DNA of 64,000 nt from Spongilla lacustris (taxonomy: Eukaryota; Porifera; Demospongiae; Spongillida; Spongillidae). Where the stretch lies: the NCBI GenBank assembly GCA_949361645.1, contig OX442416.1, forward strand, positions 14,393,969-14,457,968. Reading direction: 5' to 3'. The number at the start of each line of letters is the position of its first letter. Position 1 is the first letter of the stretch. Made by a program: the position numbers and the translations under genes. A model generated the notes under the pieces. It was not told where the DNA came from. It worked only from the letters and a program-made list of their open reading frames with translations, and ran no database searches. Of the stretch, positions 1 through 11,108 are shown in pieces.

Positions 1-830
1 CACCCACACAACTGCTGTTACCACACACCCTCACCAGGAAGAGGTGTGGCCATCACCATGGAGACATAGTTGCACAGCTTCCCAGTACAGCAGCAGCTGC
101 TCATGCACGCCCACCTCACTGATGCTGGCCGGGTCACATGACCAGGACATGCACCCACCAGCAGGGCTGTACGCACAGCGGAGGAAATGGGACACACCAG
201 GGCATCCCTGGCCCACAGCTGTTGGAGTAGCAGGAGGTGGTGTCGGGGGGTGGGGCTGACTGGGAGGTCACCTGATCCACCACAAGCAGTAGGAGGAGGT
301 GCCCGGTGAGGAGGTGAAGGAGAACCATCCCCTTAAAGATGGATGCCAAACTGTGCTGTGGGAGAAGCCTGGTGTGAGTGGGTGTGTGTTTACCCAGGTG
401 TGCAGGGGGCCACAGTGTACATGTGCAAGTGTATGTGCAGACACATGTGTGCATGTACAATGCCGAACACCCATCTCTGAGGTGATGATACCCATTGGAT
501 GGAATAGTTGGCCATAACACCAGAGCCCGTAGTGCCCAGCTCTGGGATATGGACACCAGGCTCATCAAGAAGAACCAGCAGGAAGCCATATTAAAGGCAC
601 GTGGAAGTCACGTTTTAGCACCACAAAGTCTTCTTCATCACTATGCTCTCCTCTGCAATGGCTTCCCTTAAGCCATCCTTTGTTCCCTGGAAGGCCATTA
701 TTAAATCAAACTCGGGGAAGAGTAATAGTTGACATGTACAAGTCTTGTGTATTTGTTGTATTATTGTGTTGAGTAAACCTAGATAAGGGGGTGAGTGGGG
801 TGGGTGGTGGAACATGTACGCTTTATTAGC
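1..830. other. No firm gene; one weak exon-like stretch
   Basis: Nothing here is recognisable. An open stretch on the + strand at about 492-671 contains a charged, helix-like segment (SAQLWDMDTRLIKKNQQEAI) that looks more protein-like than its surroundings and could be an exon or decayed exon of an unknown gene. The C/G-rich block at 1-370 is open in several frames without a recognisable domain. Low confidence; no start, splice pair or homologous family could be fixed. Confidence 0.2.
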
Positions 831-1270
831 AATAAAATTAACTTAAACATTAATTACATAGTATACACATGTGACAACAGAAGAATTGTTTCGACCCTTT
901 GCTTTTTTACATTAATACAGGCTGAGATCCTTTGTAGTAACATTGTGTAGTACACCGAGCTGCTTTTGTGATACTTATGCTTCCTTCCACTGATGCCTAT
1001 GGCAGTTTATAATCACCTTTCATTGCACAACTTAAGTCTTTCAATCTAAAAACCAACAACTCAGTTAATGGATTTTAATTTCAAATTGCATTCCTCTGTA
1101 TTCTGAAGACTAAATTTAACAACTGCTTCAATTTTCTTATTGGACAAAAATGATGTACATACTGTATGCAATTTATGCAAATGCAAATATATAGCCAATA
1201 CTGACATATAGTACAATGTAGGTACATATCTGGAGCCTAAAGACTATTAGCACAAAACGAAATATTAATT

Positions 1271-1592
1271 TCAATTGCCTAAAGTGGCTTCAATATCATC
1301 TGCTAATGTATTCACTTCAATGTCTCTAAGCACACCAACCAATGTCTGCCATGTTGCTGGTTGCCTTCCAGTACCAGAGATCCACTTCTTGTACACAGCT
1401 GTAACAATCTCCACATGCAGGGTCATGGTGGTACTTCTCCCTAAGAGCATATACTATATCACAGTTGTCATCATCCAGGAGGTACATCCCCAGCTTGGTA
1501 TACCTAGTACTGGTCCTCTGTATGATGTTCAGGTTCTTCCTCACACCACCAACAAGGCTTGGTAAGCTAGTCAGTAGTTTGATAGTAGGCAT
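1271..1592 (-). pseudogene. Death-domain protein, C-terminal end, frameshifted
   Basis: Two overlapping minus-strand frames together make one death-domain-like C-terminus. The upstream frame (1592 down to about 1420) reads TKLGMYLLDDDNCDIV and then KYHHD. The downstream frame (about 1425 down to the TGA at 1271-1273) reads EIVTAVYKKWISG, then PATWQTLVGVLRDIEV and LADDIEATLGN. The conserved Trp in TWQTL and the final amphipathic helix are typical of death domains, which mediate homotypic signalling contacts in apoptosis and innate immunity. I remember very similar tails in sponge and coral gene models. The switch of frame near 1410-1428 needs a one-base indel, so this is either a pseudogene or a sequencing error. 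Upstream exons were not found. Confidence 0.6.
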
Positions 1593-3340
1593 CCCTGTGT
1601 GTACACGTTAACATGTAAATGTTACTAAGTATGGCATGTGCATGTACATGTAGATACATGTCCACATCATGTGTTCAATACAAAATGCATGTACATGTGC
1701 AACTACAATTATGTTTAAGTACATATACATACATGCAGCAAGTTAATTGTTGTGTCTAGTGTCATGTAAAATTGGGGACCCCATGAAATTGGGGATCCCC
1801 GCCCACTATTTTTTGGAGATCTGTGGACACCGTCCCCAATTTTTCGGTAAATTGTGGCCCCCCCCCCCCCCCCCCCCCCCCCCGGGTCCCTAAATTTGGA
1901 GATCCCTTCATAAAATAAGGGTCCCCATGAATGCGTAAGGCAAATATCTATAACTGAGTTGGATGACTTCATAGTATCCTTGTGACTGCCGAACGGGCGC
2001 CTAAACACATGTACATGATATTTCAACAGCCAAATTTATACAGGGTGTCCACGAATGAACGCAACGCTTTTGAACGAGAATAACTTTTGATAGGAGTAAG
2101 AAAAAAAATCTCATATTTTGAAACTAAGTTGGTCGGTTTCCTCAAATTTTTTTACATCCATTTAATTTATACATTTTTAATCATGCTAATTAATTTTAAT
2201 AAGCACAACAAATTAACCAAATCTGAAAGTTCGTATGTGTTCACATATCGATTGTGAAGCTTCGTTCAAAATATTGGATTTTTTTCACATTCACAACTAA
2301 AACTACGACCCACTACTTATTTCTCTTCGCGTACGCATGCGCACGCGACCTCGTCCCAAGACGTCATTAAATAAGCAGTCTCAATCACGTGATACAATTC
2401 GAAGGCGGGTCTCTTTTTTTTAGGTCGGTGGGTGGGAGTGCTGTGCATAAATGTGTCTCTTCTCTCCCATGCATGCACACACTCCCTTGCCCCTTGGGTT
2501 GGGACATGATCCTTGGTGATGTAATTATTTAAGTACTGGTGTGTGTGTGTGTGTGTGCACATGTGAGGGTGTGTAAATCTATACATACCTGCACCTTCAC
2601 AATAGCACTCAAGTGTGGGGGTTTCCATATGCATGTGTGTGGATGTGTGCGGGAGTTGCATGTGTGTGGTGGCTTATACTTATAGACTTCCAGGTATATA
2701 CGCTATATTCTATCATATAGGCACAATTGTCAATTGTCTGAGGGACAGTGGTGCCGCCTACCCGCGGGTGTGTTGTGGTGGTGGGGGGGGGGGGGGGGGG
2801 GGGGGGGGGCGAGAGATAGCCACACAGCCTGGGCTATATCACAATATTACAAACTGATTTCTATATCCTTAGTAAATTTTTGACACCTGTTGTCGATTAT
2901 TCAAAATAATGCAGGCAAGCGTATAACACGTATGGTCTCATGCACGACTCGTGTATAGGCCTCTGAATGTACGAACAGAACAAGAAAAGCGTTTTGATGC
3001 CAAAAACAAACTTCACACAGTGTTCGATCACAGTGACTTCATCTAGATCCCTTGAAAGGACAACAATGGGGCTCCATCAGAGGAACTTGTATGCCAGACA
3101 ATGCCCGGCATGTTTGTCGACAGCGGGAGAGACTTCTTATAGTCTCCAATATTCTCTCGATGCCACTGCAGCGGTTGTATTCTGCAAAGGAAGTGGGAGT
3201 CCTCTTGCTACAGAGCGTGCGTTGTATACCTATACATATCTCCGTCTCGTTGAAGCCTGAGCCTGAATTCGTGATAAACTCTCCGCCGCATTTTTGTCTT
3301 CGGAACTCCTAGTCCTCTGCAGTTTACACACCGCCTAGCT
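1593..3340. repeat. Non-coding stretch with poly-C, poly-G and GT runs
   Basis: No gene is visible. The segment holds a short repeat family around 1770-1930 (blocks of the GGGGACCCC / GGGGATCCCC type), a 26-base C run at 1858-1883, a GT microsatellite near 2540-2560 and a 27-base G run at 2783-2809. The part just upstream of 3348 probably contains the promoter and non-coding first exon of the permease gene that follows. Confidence 0.5.
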
Positions 3341-3348
3341 GTCAAGGG

Positions 3349-3473
3349 TAAGCTAGAGATTTGCATGCGCATGCATGCATGCGTACATATGTAAAAGCTT
3401 ATATAGAGCATGAACATGCTCGTATTGATCGCACGCATGTCTTCATTATTATATCCTTCCTCTCCATACACAG
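3349..3473 (+). other. Intron in the 5' UTR of the permease gene
   Basis: A donor-like CAAGG|GTAAGC at 3348 and a pyrimidine-rich acceptor (TCCATACACAG) ending at 3473 place the start codon ATG at 3474 directly at the 5' end of the coding exon. This explains why the open frame begins there and why an otherwise uninterrupted coding region can still belong to a spliced transcript. Confidence 0.6.
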
Positions 3474-5294
3474 ATGGAGTTAAACTACTCGAATCTGACG
3501 GGCGATGGGTGCAACACCAGCTTCCAGCAGTTCGGGTGCGCCACGTGCCCGAAGGAAACCACCTACCGTACCGTCATGGGCACCCTCGGCCTCTTCATCA
3601 TCTGGCCCTTCGTCGTGTTCGACATGAAATTTTTCCCGATCGGGAGGCCCGCGGCGGCCCTCGCGGGGGCGGCATTCATGGTCATCTTCACGGTCGAGCC
3701 TCCGTGGCAAGTTTTCGGAGTCGTGGGATCCAAAGGGAGCCTGCAGACCATCTTCCTGCTCCTCGGCATGATGCTCCTGTCGTACTACTACGACAGGGAG
3801 GGCGTACTCCGTATCGTGGCACTCAAGATATTCGGCAAGAACACGCCCTTCAAGTTCGTTCTCTGGAAGGTGATGCTCCTCACCGCGTGCCTCGCTGCCC
3901 TCATCACCAACGACGCCACGTCTCTACTCATGTCCCCGCTCGTCCTCTCGGAGCACATGAAACAGAAGCGCTCCAAGCGAGAACTCGTCCCCCTCCTGCT
4001 CGGTATCTGCACCTCTGCCAACATCGGGAGCGCGTCGACTTTCTTCGGCAACCCGCAGAACGCGTACATCGCGGCTAACTCGCTCGGAAAGATCTCGCTG
4101 TTCGTGTTCTTCCAGACCACGCTCCCAGCCGCTGTGGTGTCCATCTTCATCAGCATCGGTATGATGCATCTCCTCTTCTTCCCGGAGATCTTCATGAAGG
4201 AAAAGCCCGCGAAGAACGCTGAAAACGGAAACGAAAACGGAAAAGATAACGAGCTCCCGAAGGCGATTGAACACAAGATGGACGGCATCGGCATGATGAC
4301 GCTGGCCGGATCGCGCGAGGACATGGCCCGGGCTTACGACGGAAGCGCCGATCCCAACACCACCAGCCAGGTCGCACACGAGAAGGATGTTATGTACCAA
4401 GTGAAGCGAAGCACCTCCCACCTAAGCATCCCTACAGCGGGTGGTGTGCCACGGAGCAGAAGTATGGAGCACCCTCAGATCGTCTTGACTGTCGGCGACA
4501 CTAAAATCAATGGAGACACGAATGGGAAATCAAATGGCACGCCGAAAGACGAGCCGGCTCTCCCCGTGGAGGAGATAGTCGTGGACGTCGTGAAAGTGAA
4601 AGGCATCATGGAGCGCACGTGGCGCGAGAAGATCTTCCTCTGCATCCTGGTCACCATCTCCGTCCTGGGTCTCATACTTTTGGCTATCCCGCCTCCGCCC
4701 ACCATCACCGCGGACTTTAACCTCGGCCTCGTCCCGCTCGGAGCCGGCATCATTCTCATGCTAGTCGATGCCGGTCTCAACCAGAAATACGCCTTCGACG
4801 CCATCGCTAAAGTGGACTGGGGAGTCCTCCTCATGTTCATGGGCCTCTTCAACTGGCTTCAAGGGTTCCAGAACACCGGTATACCTCGCATCATCTTCCT
4901 CGCCGTCCGCGAGGCGATGAATCTGAAGAGCGTGGGCGGAGTCATCTTCTTCTCCGTGTTCGTCATCATCGGATGCCAGATACTCAGCAACGTCCCCATG
5001 ACGATCCTGGTTATACAGCAGATCGCCAACTTCGTGTGCACCACGGGCAAGTGCGCGGAATCGTGCCCCATCCCCATCGTCGGACTCCTTCTGGCCTGGC
5101 TCACCACACTCTCCGGCAACATCACCCTCCTGGGGAGCGTTACGAATCTCATAGTGGCAGAGAAGGCGAGAAGCATCGCCGGGTTCAAACTCACGTTCTT
5201 CCACCACATGCGGTACGGACTCGTCGCCACGCCCATCATCATCTTCACGGGTTTGCCCATCGTCTACTTCCTCTCGTTCGTCGCCAAGACATAG
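3474..5294 (+). CDS. ArsB/Lsi2-like anion permease (ion transporter superfamily)
   Basis: A 606-residue membrane permease of the arsenite/silicic acid/citrate ion-transporter superfamily. Hydrophobic segments lie near residues 33-52, 60-76, 90-106, 128-150, 160-180 and 204-232, then after a hydrophilic loop (about 235-380) at 384-402, 408-430, 443-460, 480-505, 525-555 and 580-603. Two family signatures are clear: LITNDATSLLMSPLV with ANIGSASTFFGNPQNAYIA in the first half, and SNVPMTILV with SGNITLLGSVTNLIVAE in the second, the inverted repeats that form the transport site. Plant Lsi2 and bacterial ArsB share these, and ArsB-type genes have been proposed as active silicon transporters in sponges. 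The substrate here is inferred, not shown. The coding region is intronless and far richer in G+C, especially at third positions, than its AT-rich flanks, suggesting strong codon selection or a retrocopy/transfer origin. The start is set by the adjacent splice acceptor. Confidence 0.85.
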   Translation: MELNYSNLTGDGCNTSFQQFGCATCPKETTYRTVMGTLGLFIIWPFVVFDMKFFPIGRPAAALAGAAFMVIFTVEPPWQVFGVVGSKGSLQTIFLLLGMMLLSYYYDREGVLRIVALKIFGKNTPFKFVLWKVMLLTACLAALITNDATSLLMSPLVLSEHMKQKRSKRELVPLLLGICTSANIGSASTFFGNPQNAYIAANSLGKISLFVFFQTTLPAAVVSIFISIGMMHLLFFPEIFMKEKPAKNAENGNENGKDNELPKAIEHKMDGIGMMTLAGSREDMARAYDGSADPNTTSQVAHEKDVMYQVKRSTSHLSIPTAGGVPRSRSMEHPQIVLTVGDTKINGDTNGKSNGTPKDEPALPVEEIVVDVVKVKGIMERTWREKIFLCILVTISVLGLILLAIPPPPTITADFNLGLVPLGAGIILMLVDAGLNQKYAFDAIAKVDWGVLLMFMGLFNWLQGFQNTGIPRIIFLAVREAMNLKSVGGVIFFSVFVIIGCQILSNVPMTILVIQQIANFVCTTGKCAESCPIPIVGLLLAWLTTLSGNITLLGSVTNLIVAEKARSIAGFKLTFFHHMRYGLVATPIIIFTGLPIVYFLSFVAKT

Positions 5295-5550
5295 TGTCCC
5301 CCTGCGCGCGAAGGGAGATATAAATGACAACAAAGAGTGTAGATGGACTGAAAAGGCAGGTTTAAACAAACACAACTGATTAGAATAGACTGGTGTGTTA
5401 ATTGGCTTAAGTGAATTGCATACATGTATATCAGTATTGTTTTGTTGAAGACATATCCCTATATCAACATTCAATAGTGTCTTAAAAATATATCACAATT
5501 GCAGAAAGCTTTTTGCATGCAAGGCCATGCTCAGGGGGACACGTGCCTCG

Positions 5551-5551
5551 C

Positions 5552-5582
<31 letters not shown>

Positions 5583-5647
5583 AAGTGCAATCACGTGCGT
5601 GTATGGAAGAGCGGCGGCGGAACCGGAGGGGGGGGGGGGGGGGGGGG
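5551..5647. repeat. Poly-C run followed by poly-G run
   Basis: A 30-base C run (5551-5580) is followed 47 bases later by a 20-base G run (5628-5647). The two are complementary and could pair as a hairpin or form quadruplex/i-motif structures. Length is likely to be unstable. Confidence 0.9.
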
Positions 5648-5659
5648 AGGGTGAAACCT

Positions 5660-6180
5660 TGATCATATTACTAGACGCCCGCCCCTCTCCGGCTCAGCAT
5701 ATGCACAAGCACATTCTGAAGACAATGCGAGCATGACATGCATGCATGATGAGGTTGTATATTACTTGTAATCTGATGTTGGAAAGTGAGAGTGGATAAG
5801 TTGCATACAATCGTGCTCTAATTTTTCGTGAGCAGTGAAGTTACATAAATTCATTACCGTATTGTTTCAGTTGAAGTACATTCTTTTTGGTTCAAATTAT
5901 TCCCAGTTAAGTTGAAAATTACATTTTGGTATCGCTTTGGTGAAAAAAGGTACCACGCAACATATGTAGAGGGTGTCTTGCTAACATAAATAGCATGTTA
6001 ACATCATGCAGATAACTTCACCAAATTACAGTATTGTTTTGTTTTTTTTTTCTTTTTCTTTAGTTCTGCTGCGCCGGATAACTATACAATCATCGCATTG
6101 GCTGATGAGTTACACATATTTGAATTAAAGTCTCAATATGCGTGAAAAACAACGTATGCAACAAAGAACTATTTGAATTT
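5660..6180. other. AT-rich spacer, nothing recognised
   Basis: I see no coding sequence, RNA gene or repeat family in this AT-rich stretch between the permease gene and the decayed transporter copy. Confidence 0.5.
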
Positions 6181-6186
6181 CAAGAG

Positions 6187-6650
6187 ATCAGTATTTCTCA
6201 TAGAGTGTCAACAGAAGAACGAGTATTCCCTGTTAGAATGAAAGTCTTGGTATATGACATTAAAGCGGAGGCTTACGTGGCCCGGCACTGCATGAGATAG
6301 AAGAACTTCACGACATACCTGTGAATAGAGATCATAGGACCCACTATGTACCGATTGGCTTCGGATTGGCTTTAGTGGGCGCGTGGTTTTCGATCGAGCG
6401 TTTATAACGAAGCGTTGCCTATACTCGCCAGCTCGCATCTGACAAACATAACAGATATGCACATATAAATCAATTCACTAAAAAGTTTCGTTTACGTGGA
6501 GGTACCAAAATTTTGCCATTTAATTAAGACGAGAATCACGAGATTATAGCTTAGCATAACTTGTATGAATGGTGATAGGGTTGATCCGAAGCCGGTAGCC
6601 AAATGCAGCCATAGCAAGAACACAGGACAAAACTATATAAAGGATGCATT
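6187..6650 (-). pseudogene. Decayed partial copy of the SLC18B1-like transporter
   Basis: Two blocks match exons of the transporter at 51381-54521 on the minus strand. The block at about 6187-6310 matches the last two exons: the acceptor and the frame LVLLLTL are kept, but the reading ends early and the 27-nt exon is disrupted. The block at about 6565-6640 matches exon 8 (the motif AMAAFG corresponds to ALAAFG). Between them and upstream no other exon could be found. This looks like a truncated, mutated paralogue or duplication remnant, not a working gene. Confidence 0.6.
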
Positions 6651-6937
6651 TTCAATTGATATTATTGAATATACATGTCTGCTGGCCACGCTCCATATAG
6701 GAGTCCACGGGCACCGAAGGGCGCCAGGCGGCAGGCTTTCACTCAACTTCACCGTCACTGTATTATCCAGCGCTACTGCACAATCGTCTATTTTAAGGGT
6801 TATAAAATTACATTCTGATTAACAAATTAACTGTGCGCGCGGTCATCGTCATTCGTCACGAATATTGGCGCGCTAAACTTGAATGGAGTCTAAAAGTTAC
6901 AGAAAGAAATCAGATTCTGGTGCGGTTGTAGCATACC

Positions 6938-7574
6938 TAGTCTCGTACCCAGACCCTGATTCCCACAGCTTGCGGATGGATTACATCACCGCTACGTGGA
7001 AAGAGGGTCTGGTGAACTGCTGTACCCACGGTCACCAGAATGTTGGGGAACCAATCAGATTCGAGGTATAGAGTAATTGCATACCTTAGTAATTATTGGG
7101 AGTTATTGGTAGATGGTGTTGGAGGATGTACGGCGAACGATCAAGTGAGCGGGTGAACGTAAGGGTTGTTTTACACATACGACAAACACTTCCCAATCAT
7201 CGTAGACGTACTATTGGATCGGGATGTCTTCGTATGTCTTGCAACTGGCATGGGAGTCACTTTGTTAAGCCGTTTCTACCTTGCATGGGCATTTGATGCG
7301 CGGTGGGAGGAAGGACAACGAGCGAAGCGTTGTTTGGAAACGTTTTGTCCTTTCTCCTCTGTCAGTTGCGTTAATTAATTATTCAATTAACTAATTGCAT
7401 TCGCGTTGACGCTAAACATATTCATAAATACGTCACTGCTTCCTCCCGACGTTAGAATATTAATGTTATGTAATCGCGGGACAAAATTGCACAGCAGTTC
7501 CCAGACCCTCTTTCCACGTAGCGGTGATGTAATCCATCCGCAGCTGTGGGAATTAGGGTCTGGGCACGAGACTA
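6938..7574 (+). mobile_element. Non-autonomous TIR element, copy 1, with 9-bp TSD
   Basis: A 637-bp element begins TAGTCTCGTACCCAGACCC and ends with the inverted copy GGGTCTGGGCACGAGACTA. The inverted ends extend inward through GCGGATGGATTACATCACC for roughly 90 bp. It is bounded by a perfect direct repeat TAGCATACC at 6929-6937 and 7575-7583. Nine-base target duplications with long TIRs fit Mutator-like elements, among others. The interior carries no transposase; short open frames in it are spurious. Confidence 0.85.
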
Positions 7575-7690
7575 TAGCATACCGCAGTTTAAAAACAAAG
7601 AACTTCCATGAGTACCGACGGCAAAGCAGCCGCCGCCAACTACCAATAGAGCGGATTGAGATCAGTGAAACTGCGAAAGTGGTACAGAGC

Positions 7691-8310
7691 GCTGCGGATG
7701 GATTACATCACCGCTACGTGGAAAGAGGGTCTGGTGAACTGCTGTACTAAATTCTGTCCACGGTCACCAGAATGTTGGGGAACCAATCAGATTCGAGGTA
7801 TGGAGTAATTGCATACCTTAGTTATTATAGGAAGTTATTGGTAATTGCGATGGTGTTGAAGGATGTACGGCGAACGATCAAGTGAGCGGGTGAACGTAAG
7901 GGTTGTTTTACACATACGACAAACACTTCCCAATCATCGTAGACGTACTACTGGATCGGGATGTCTTCGTATGTCTTGCAACTGGCATGGGAGTCACTTT
8001 GTTAAGCCGTTTCTGCCTTGGGCATTTGATGCGCGGTGGGAGGAAGGACAACGAGCGAAGCGTTGTTTGGAAACGTTTTGTCCTTTCTCCTCTGTCAGTT
8101 GCGTTAATTAATTATTCAATTAACTAATTGCATTCGTGTTGACGCTAAACATATTCATAATACGTCACTGCATTCCTCCCGACGTTAGAATAATAATGTT
8201 ATGTAATCGCGGGACAAAATTGAATGCAGCAGTTCACCAGACCCTCTTTCCACGTAGCGGTGATGTAATCCATCCGCAGCTGTGGGAATTAGGGTCTGGG
8301 CACGAGACTA
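7691..8310 (+). mobile_element. Same TIR element, copy 2, left end truncated
   Basis: Nearly identical to copy 1 from GCTGCGGATGGATTACATC to the right terminus GGGCACGAGACTA, but the outermost left TIR (TAGTCTCGTACCCAGACC) is missing. It lies 107 bp after copy 1 in the same orientation, so copy 2 may have arisen by duplication or by insertion and deletion. Confidence 0.85.
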
Positions 8311-8715
8311 TTACGTATACGCGTCGCACATCATAGCAAAGCGTACTTGTGAAATTAGTAGGTACTTAACAAAAAAGTTTCAAATAAACTTTCACGCATG
8401 ACAAATAACATCAATTTAAAGACCATATTGAATGGTTTTCAAAACTGTTTTTATCTTTTTTTAGCTTAATCCTAACCGGAGAAACGGGCCTTTAAGTACC
8501 GATAAAACAATGTATGGAGACTGATGCGGAGATATTATAAAAACTGTGATTGCGGTAGTGCCGATATTCAAACGGTCATAAGAGATTTTTTTTTTTGAAC
8601 ATTTTGATTCCTAATTTCATATGAAGAACAGCATATTGTAGGCCTACACAAAGAATGTGCATTAGGGAAAAATACTATTTCCTTATAAGTTATATAGTGG
8701 AATTTCAACGTGCAT

Positions 8716-9622
8716 TTATAAATGTATAAAACTGAAGTTTTGACGTTCGTTGGAGTGTTTCAAAAAGATTTTTAAAAAACAAATAAATGATCTGAAAGAC
8801 ATTGGTACGTTTTGACTACATACAATCTGTAAAAATGTACATGTATGAATAAATGAAAACACATGAATATTACACATTAACACAAGCACAACTAAATCTT
8901 TGTGAATGACATCAGTAACAAACTGCACCAAAGTAATAAATTCATCTTCTCCATCATCTTCACTTTCTTCCAGTTTCCAATATGAAATAATTAATTTACT
9001 GTTCTTTATAAGCAGCACTTTTCCATTATATTTTTTGTTAATTCCAGGGGAGATGTTCCACTCCTGCTCTATGTATTTACCCAATAACCATGAAGGGTTT
9101 TTAACAACTATTTTAATAAATTCTAATGTATCTGATGAGATTTGAGGAAATTGTTCTTCTATTTTGCATTCATTAGCAAGTATTGACTTAACCTTTATTT
9201 CAGTTTTGCCTCTAAAAACTTTATCTTGCTTACTTTGTTCTTCTTGAAGTCTGTAATGTTGAATTTGTATTCTCAGTTCATCATTGCTTTTCTTTGCTTC
9301 CATGTAAATCTTACTCTCTTTATTGCAAATAATATAAGTTTTTCTTGAATTTCATCAGCTTTGCCTTGAAGCCACGATAGTGTTTGATTTTTTGCACATT
9401 TCACCTTCCCATCAATGAAGCCCATATTAGCATTAGGTGCATGCCGAACATGGTAGTCGACAAGACCAAGGGTCTGTTCAGATAGCATTTTATGCACTGG
9501 AGCAGCTTGACTTTTTACTAGCATATCTTTTGATGGGTGACTTAGAGAACCATGCAAGTATTTAAATCATTTTCATAGGTTTGAATTAGCTCATCAAAGT
9601 CCTTCGTCAATATATTAGCCAT
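8716..9622 (-). pseudogene. Frameshifted transposon-associated gene of unknown function
   Basis: Three minus-strand frames join into one protein-like product: ATG at 9620-9622 (MANILTKDFDELIQ), a shift near 9555, then LVDYHVRHAPNANMGFIDG and WLQGKADEIQEKLILFAIKR, a shift near 9290, then a coiled-coil-like segment (EAKKSNDELRIQIQHYRL). It ends with a small globular-looking domain (WLLGKYIEQEW, KVLLIKNSKLIISYWKLEE, EFITLVQFVTDVIHKDLV). I remember this layout (basic helical region, then a Tudor-like C-terminal unit with acidic residues) from multicopy genes of cnidarians and sponges linked to DNA transposons. Function is unknown. Two frameshifts make it a probable pseudogene. Confidence 0.5.
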
Positions 9623-10800
9623 CTGAAAAGGGATACGGCATGTAACCATTATGATATTTAATATCAAGGCGGCAAAAGCATTCACATTTCAGGTTTATCA
9701 AACGGTGTTTGTATGCATGGTTAACGCATCTCCCGCAATACTATAACTTGGTCTGTGGCGAAAATATATCATTGCGCACAGTCCAAAAATTCTGAAAGTT
9801 GCATATAATAACGCTCATAGGTCAATACAACGATGCAATGTGTTTATACATAGGTCCGGAGTTAACATCCTCAAAAAAGGGCGTATTTATGTGGATCCAA
9901 GGTTGATTGGGTTACACAATTCTACAAATAAGTGTGTTGTAAATCCAATCACTATACCTCCTAACAGAGTATTGATTCCATTCTATGAAAACCAAATTCT
10001 GTTATAATGTGATAAGCTATGACATAGCTGTGACACATTAAACGGCGAGCTGAAAATGAGCCATTGCGCATAGTCAGATCGTCCTAAATGTTTCATGGTA
10101 CATAGAAATAGCTTGCCAGCAACGTTTTTTGACGTTTTTGAGGAGGTCCCATCTTTGGAAGAGTAGAATAAACAACGTTGACTTTATACTCTAATTAGAA
10201 CGCACAACATCCTTAACTTAGATATTGCGTACGATCTTATATGCACTAATGCGTGAAAGAGCGCTCACAGCTCTATGATCCAGGCAAATTTGAGGTTTTA
10301 TAGTCCTAAAACTATCGAGAACTTGATTTTCAAAAATACCTACCTCTCTTAAAGATCGAGTGCGCGTATAAAAAGCGCTTGCCTGGAAAACGGTCAGCCG
10401 GCCATGCGGCCAAATTAATGGACTAAAAATGGCGTCTGTCTAGCCTTGTGAAACTTGGGGTGTCTATAAACCTCTCAAACTCTTTCATATTACCCTTACT
10501 ACGTAACGTACTGCTGTAAACTCTTACATCCTGGCAGCAATAACTAATTTTCACGACTATTAAAATCGAATAACACGTGTTTATGATTGAGAATGGCGAC
10601 GGTCAGGCAGACTGTCAGAGACTGACTCTTGAAGCCACTTTTGCCTCAGAGCAAAGGAAAGGGAAGCTTGTTACCGATACCAAAAAGAGGCTACTCTTGC
10701 CACACGGTCCGCTCCATCTTCTTGAATGCCATACTTGATCGCGCAACTTACTGTGACGCACCTGGTACCAGCATTACACCACTGGACAACTGTGGTACGT
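9623..10800. other. AT-rich spacer, nothing recognised
   Basis: No gene or clear element. A short segment near 10350-10385 (AAGATCGAGTGCGCG, AAAGCGCTTGCCTGG) is found inverted near 13080-13200, hinting at remnants of a repeat family on both sides of the minisatellites. Confidence 0.4.
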
Positions 10801-10814
10801 ATATATGGTCAAAG

Positions 10815-11095
10815 CAGTATCTCCTCCCCTTACAACCACTACTCCTACTTCTCCCCTTACCCCTACTCCTACTTCTCCCCTTACCCCTACTCCTCCCCTT
10901 ACTAGTACTTACTACTACCCCTACTCCTCCCCTTACCTACCACTACCCCTATTCTTCACCTAGCCTACTATTATCCCTACTCCTCCCCTAGTGGTAGGTA
11001 GGGGAACAGTAGGGGGAGTTGGTGTAATAGTCCTACTCTTCCCTACACCTACTCCTCCCCTTACCTATCACTACCCCTACTGTTCCCCTTATCTA
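10815..11095 (+). repeat. Imperfect CT-rich repeat
   Basis: Degenerate copies of CCCCTACTCCTACTTCTCCC fill this stretch. The open frames across it are a by-product of the repeat and are not genes. Confidence 0.8.
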
Positions 11096-11108
11096 CTACT
11101 TATGCCAC

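Noticed and set aside
2041..2330. Possible transposon end around CAGGGTGTCCACGAATGAAC
   Set aside because: No matching inverted end or target duplication could be found in the window.
3410..5323. Other frames overlapping the permease on both strands
   Set aside because: Shadow frames caused by the high GC third-position bias of the true coding frame.
7096..8336. Conserved short frames (MYGERSSERVNVRVV, MFYTYDKHFPIIVDV)
   Set aside because: They recur only because they lie inside copies of the same non-autonomous TIR element; copy 3 shows the same frames inverted.
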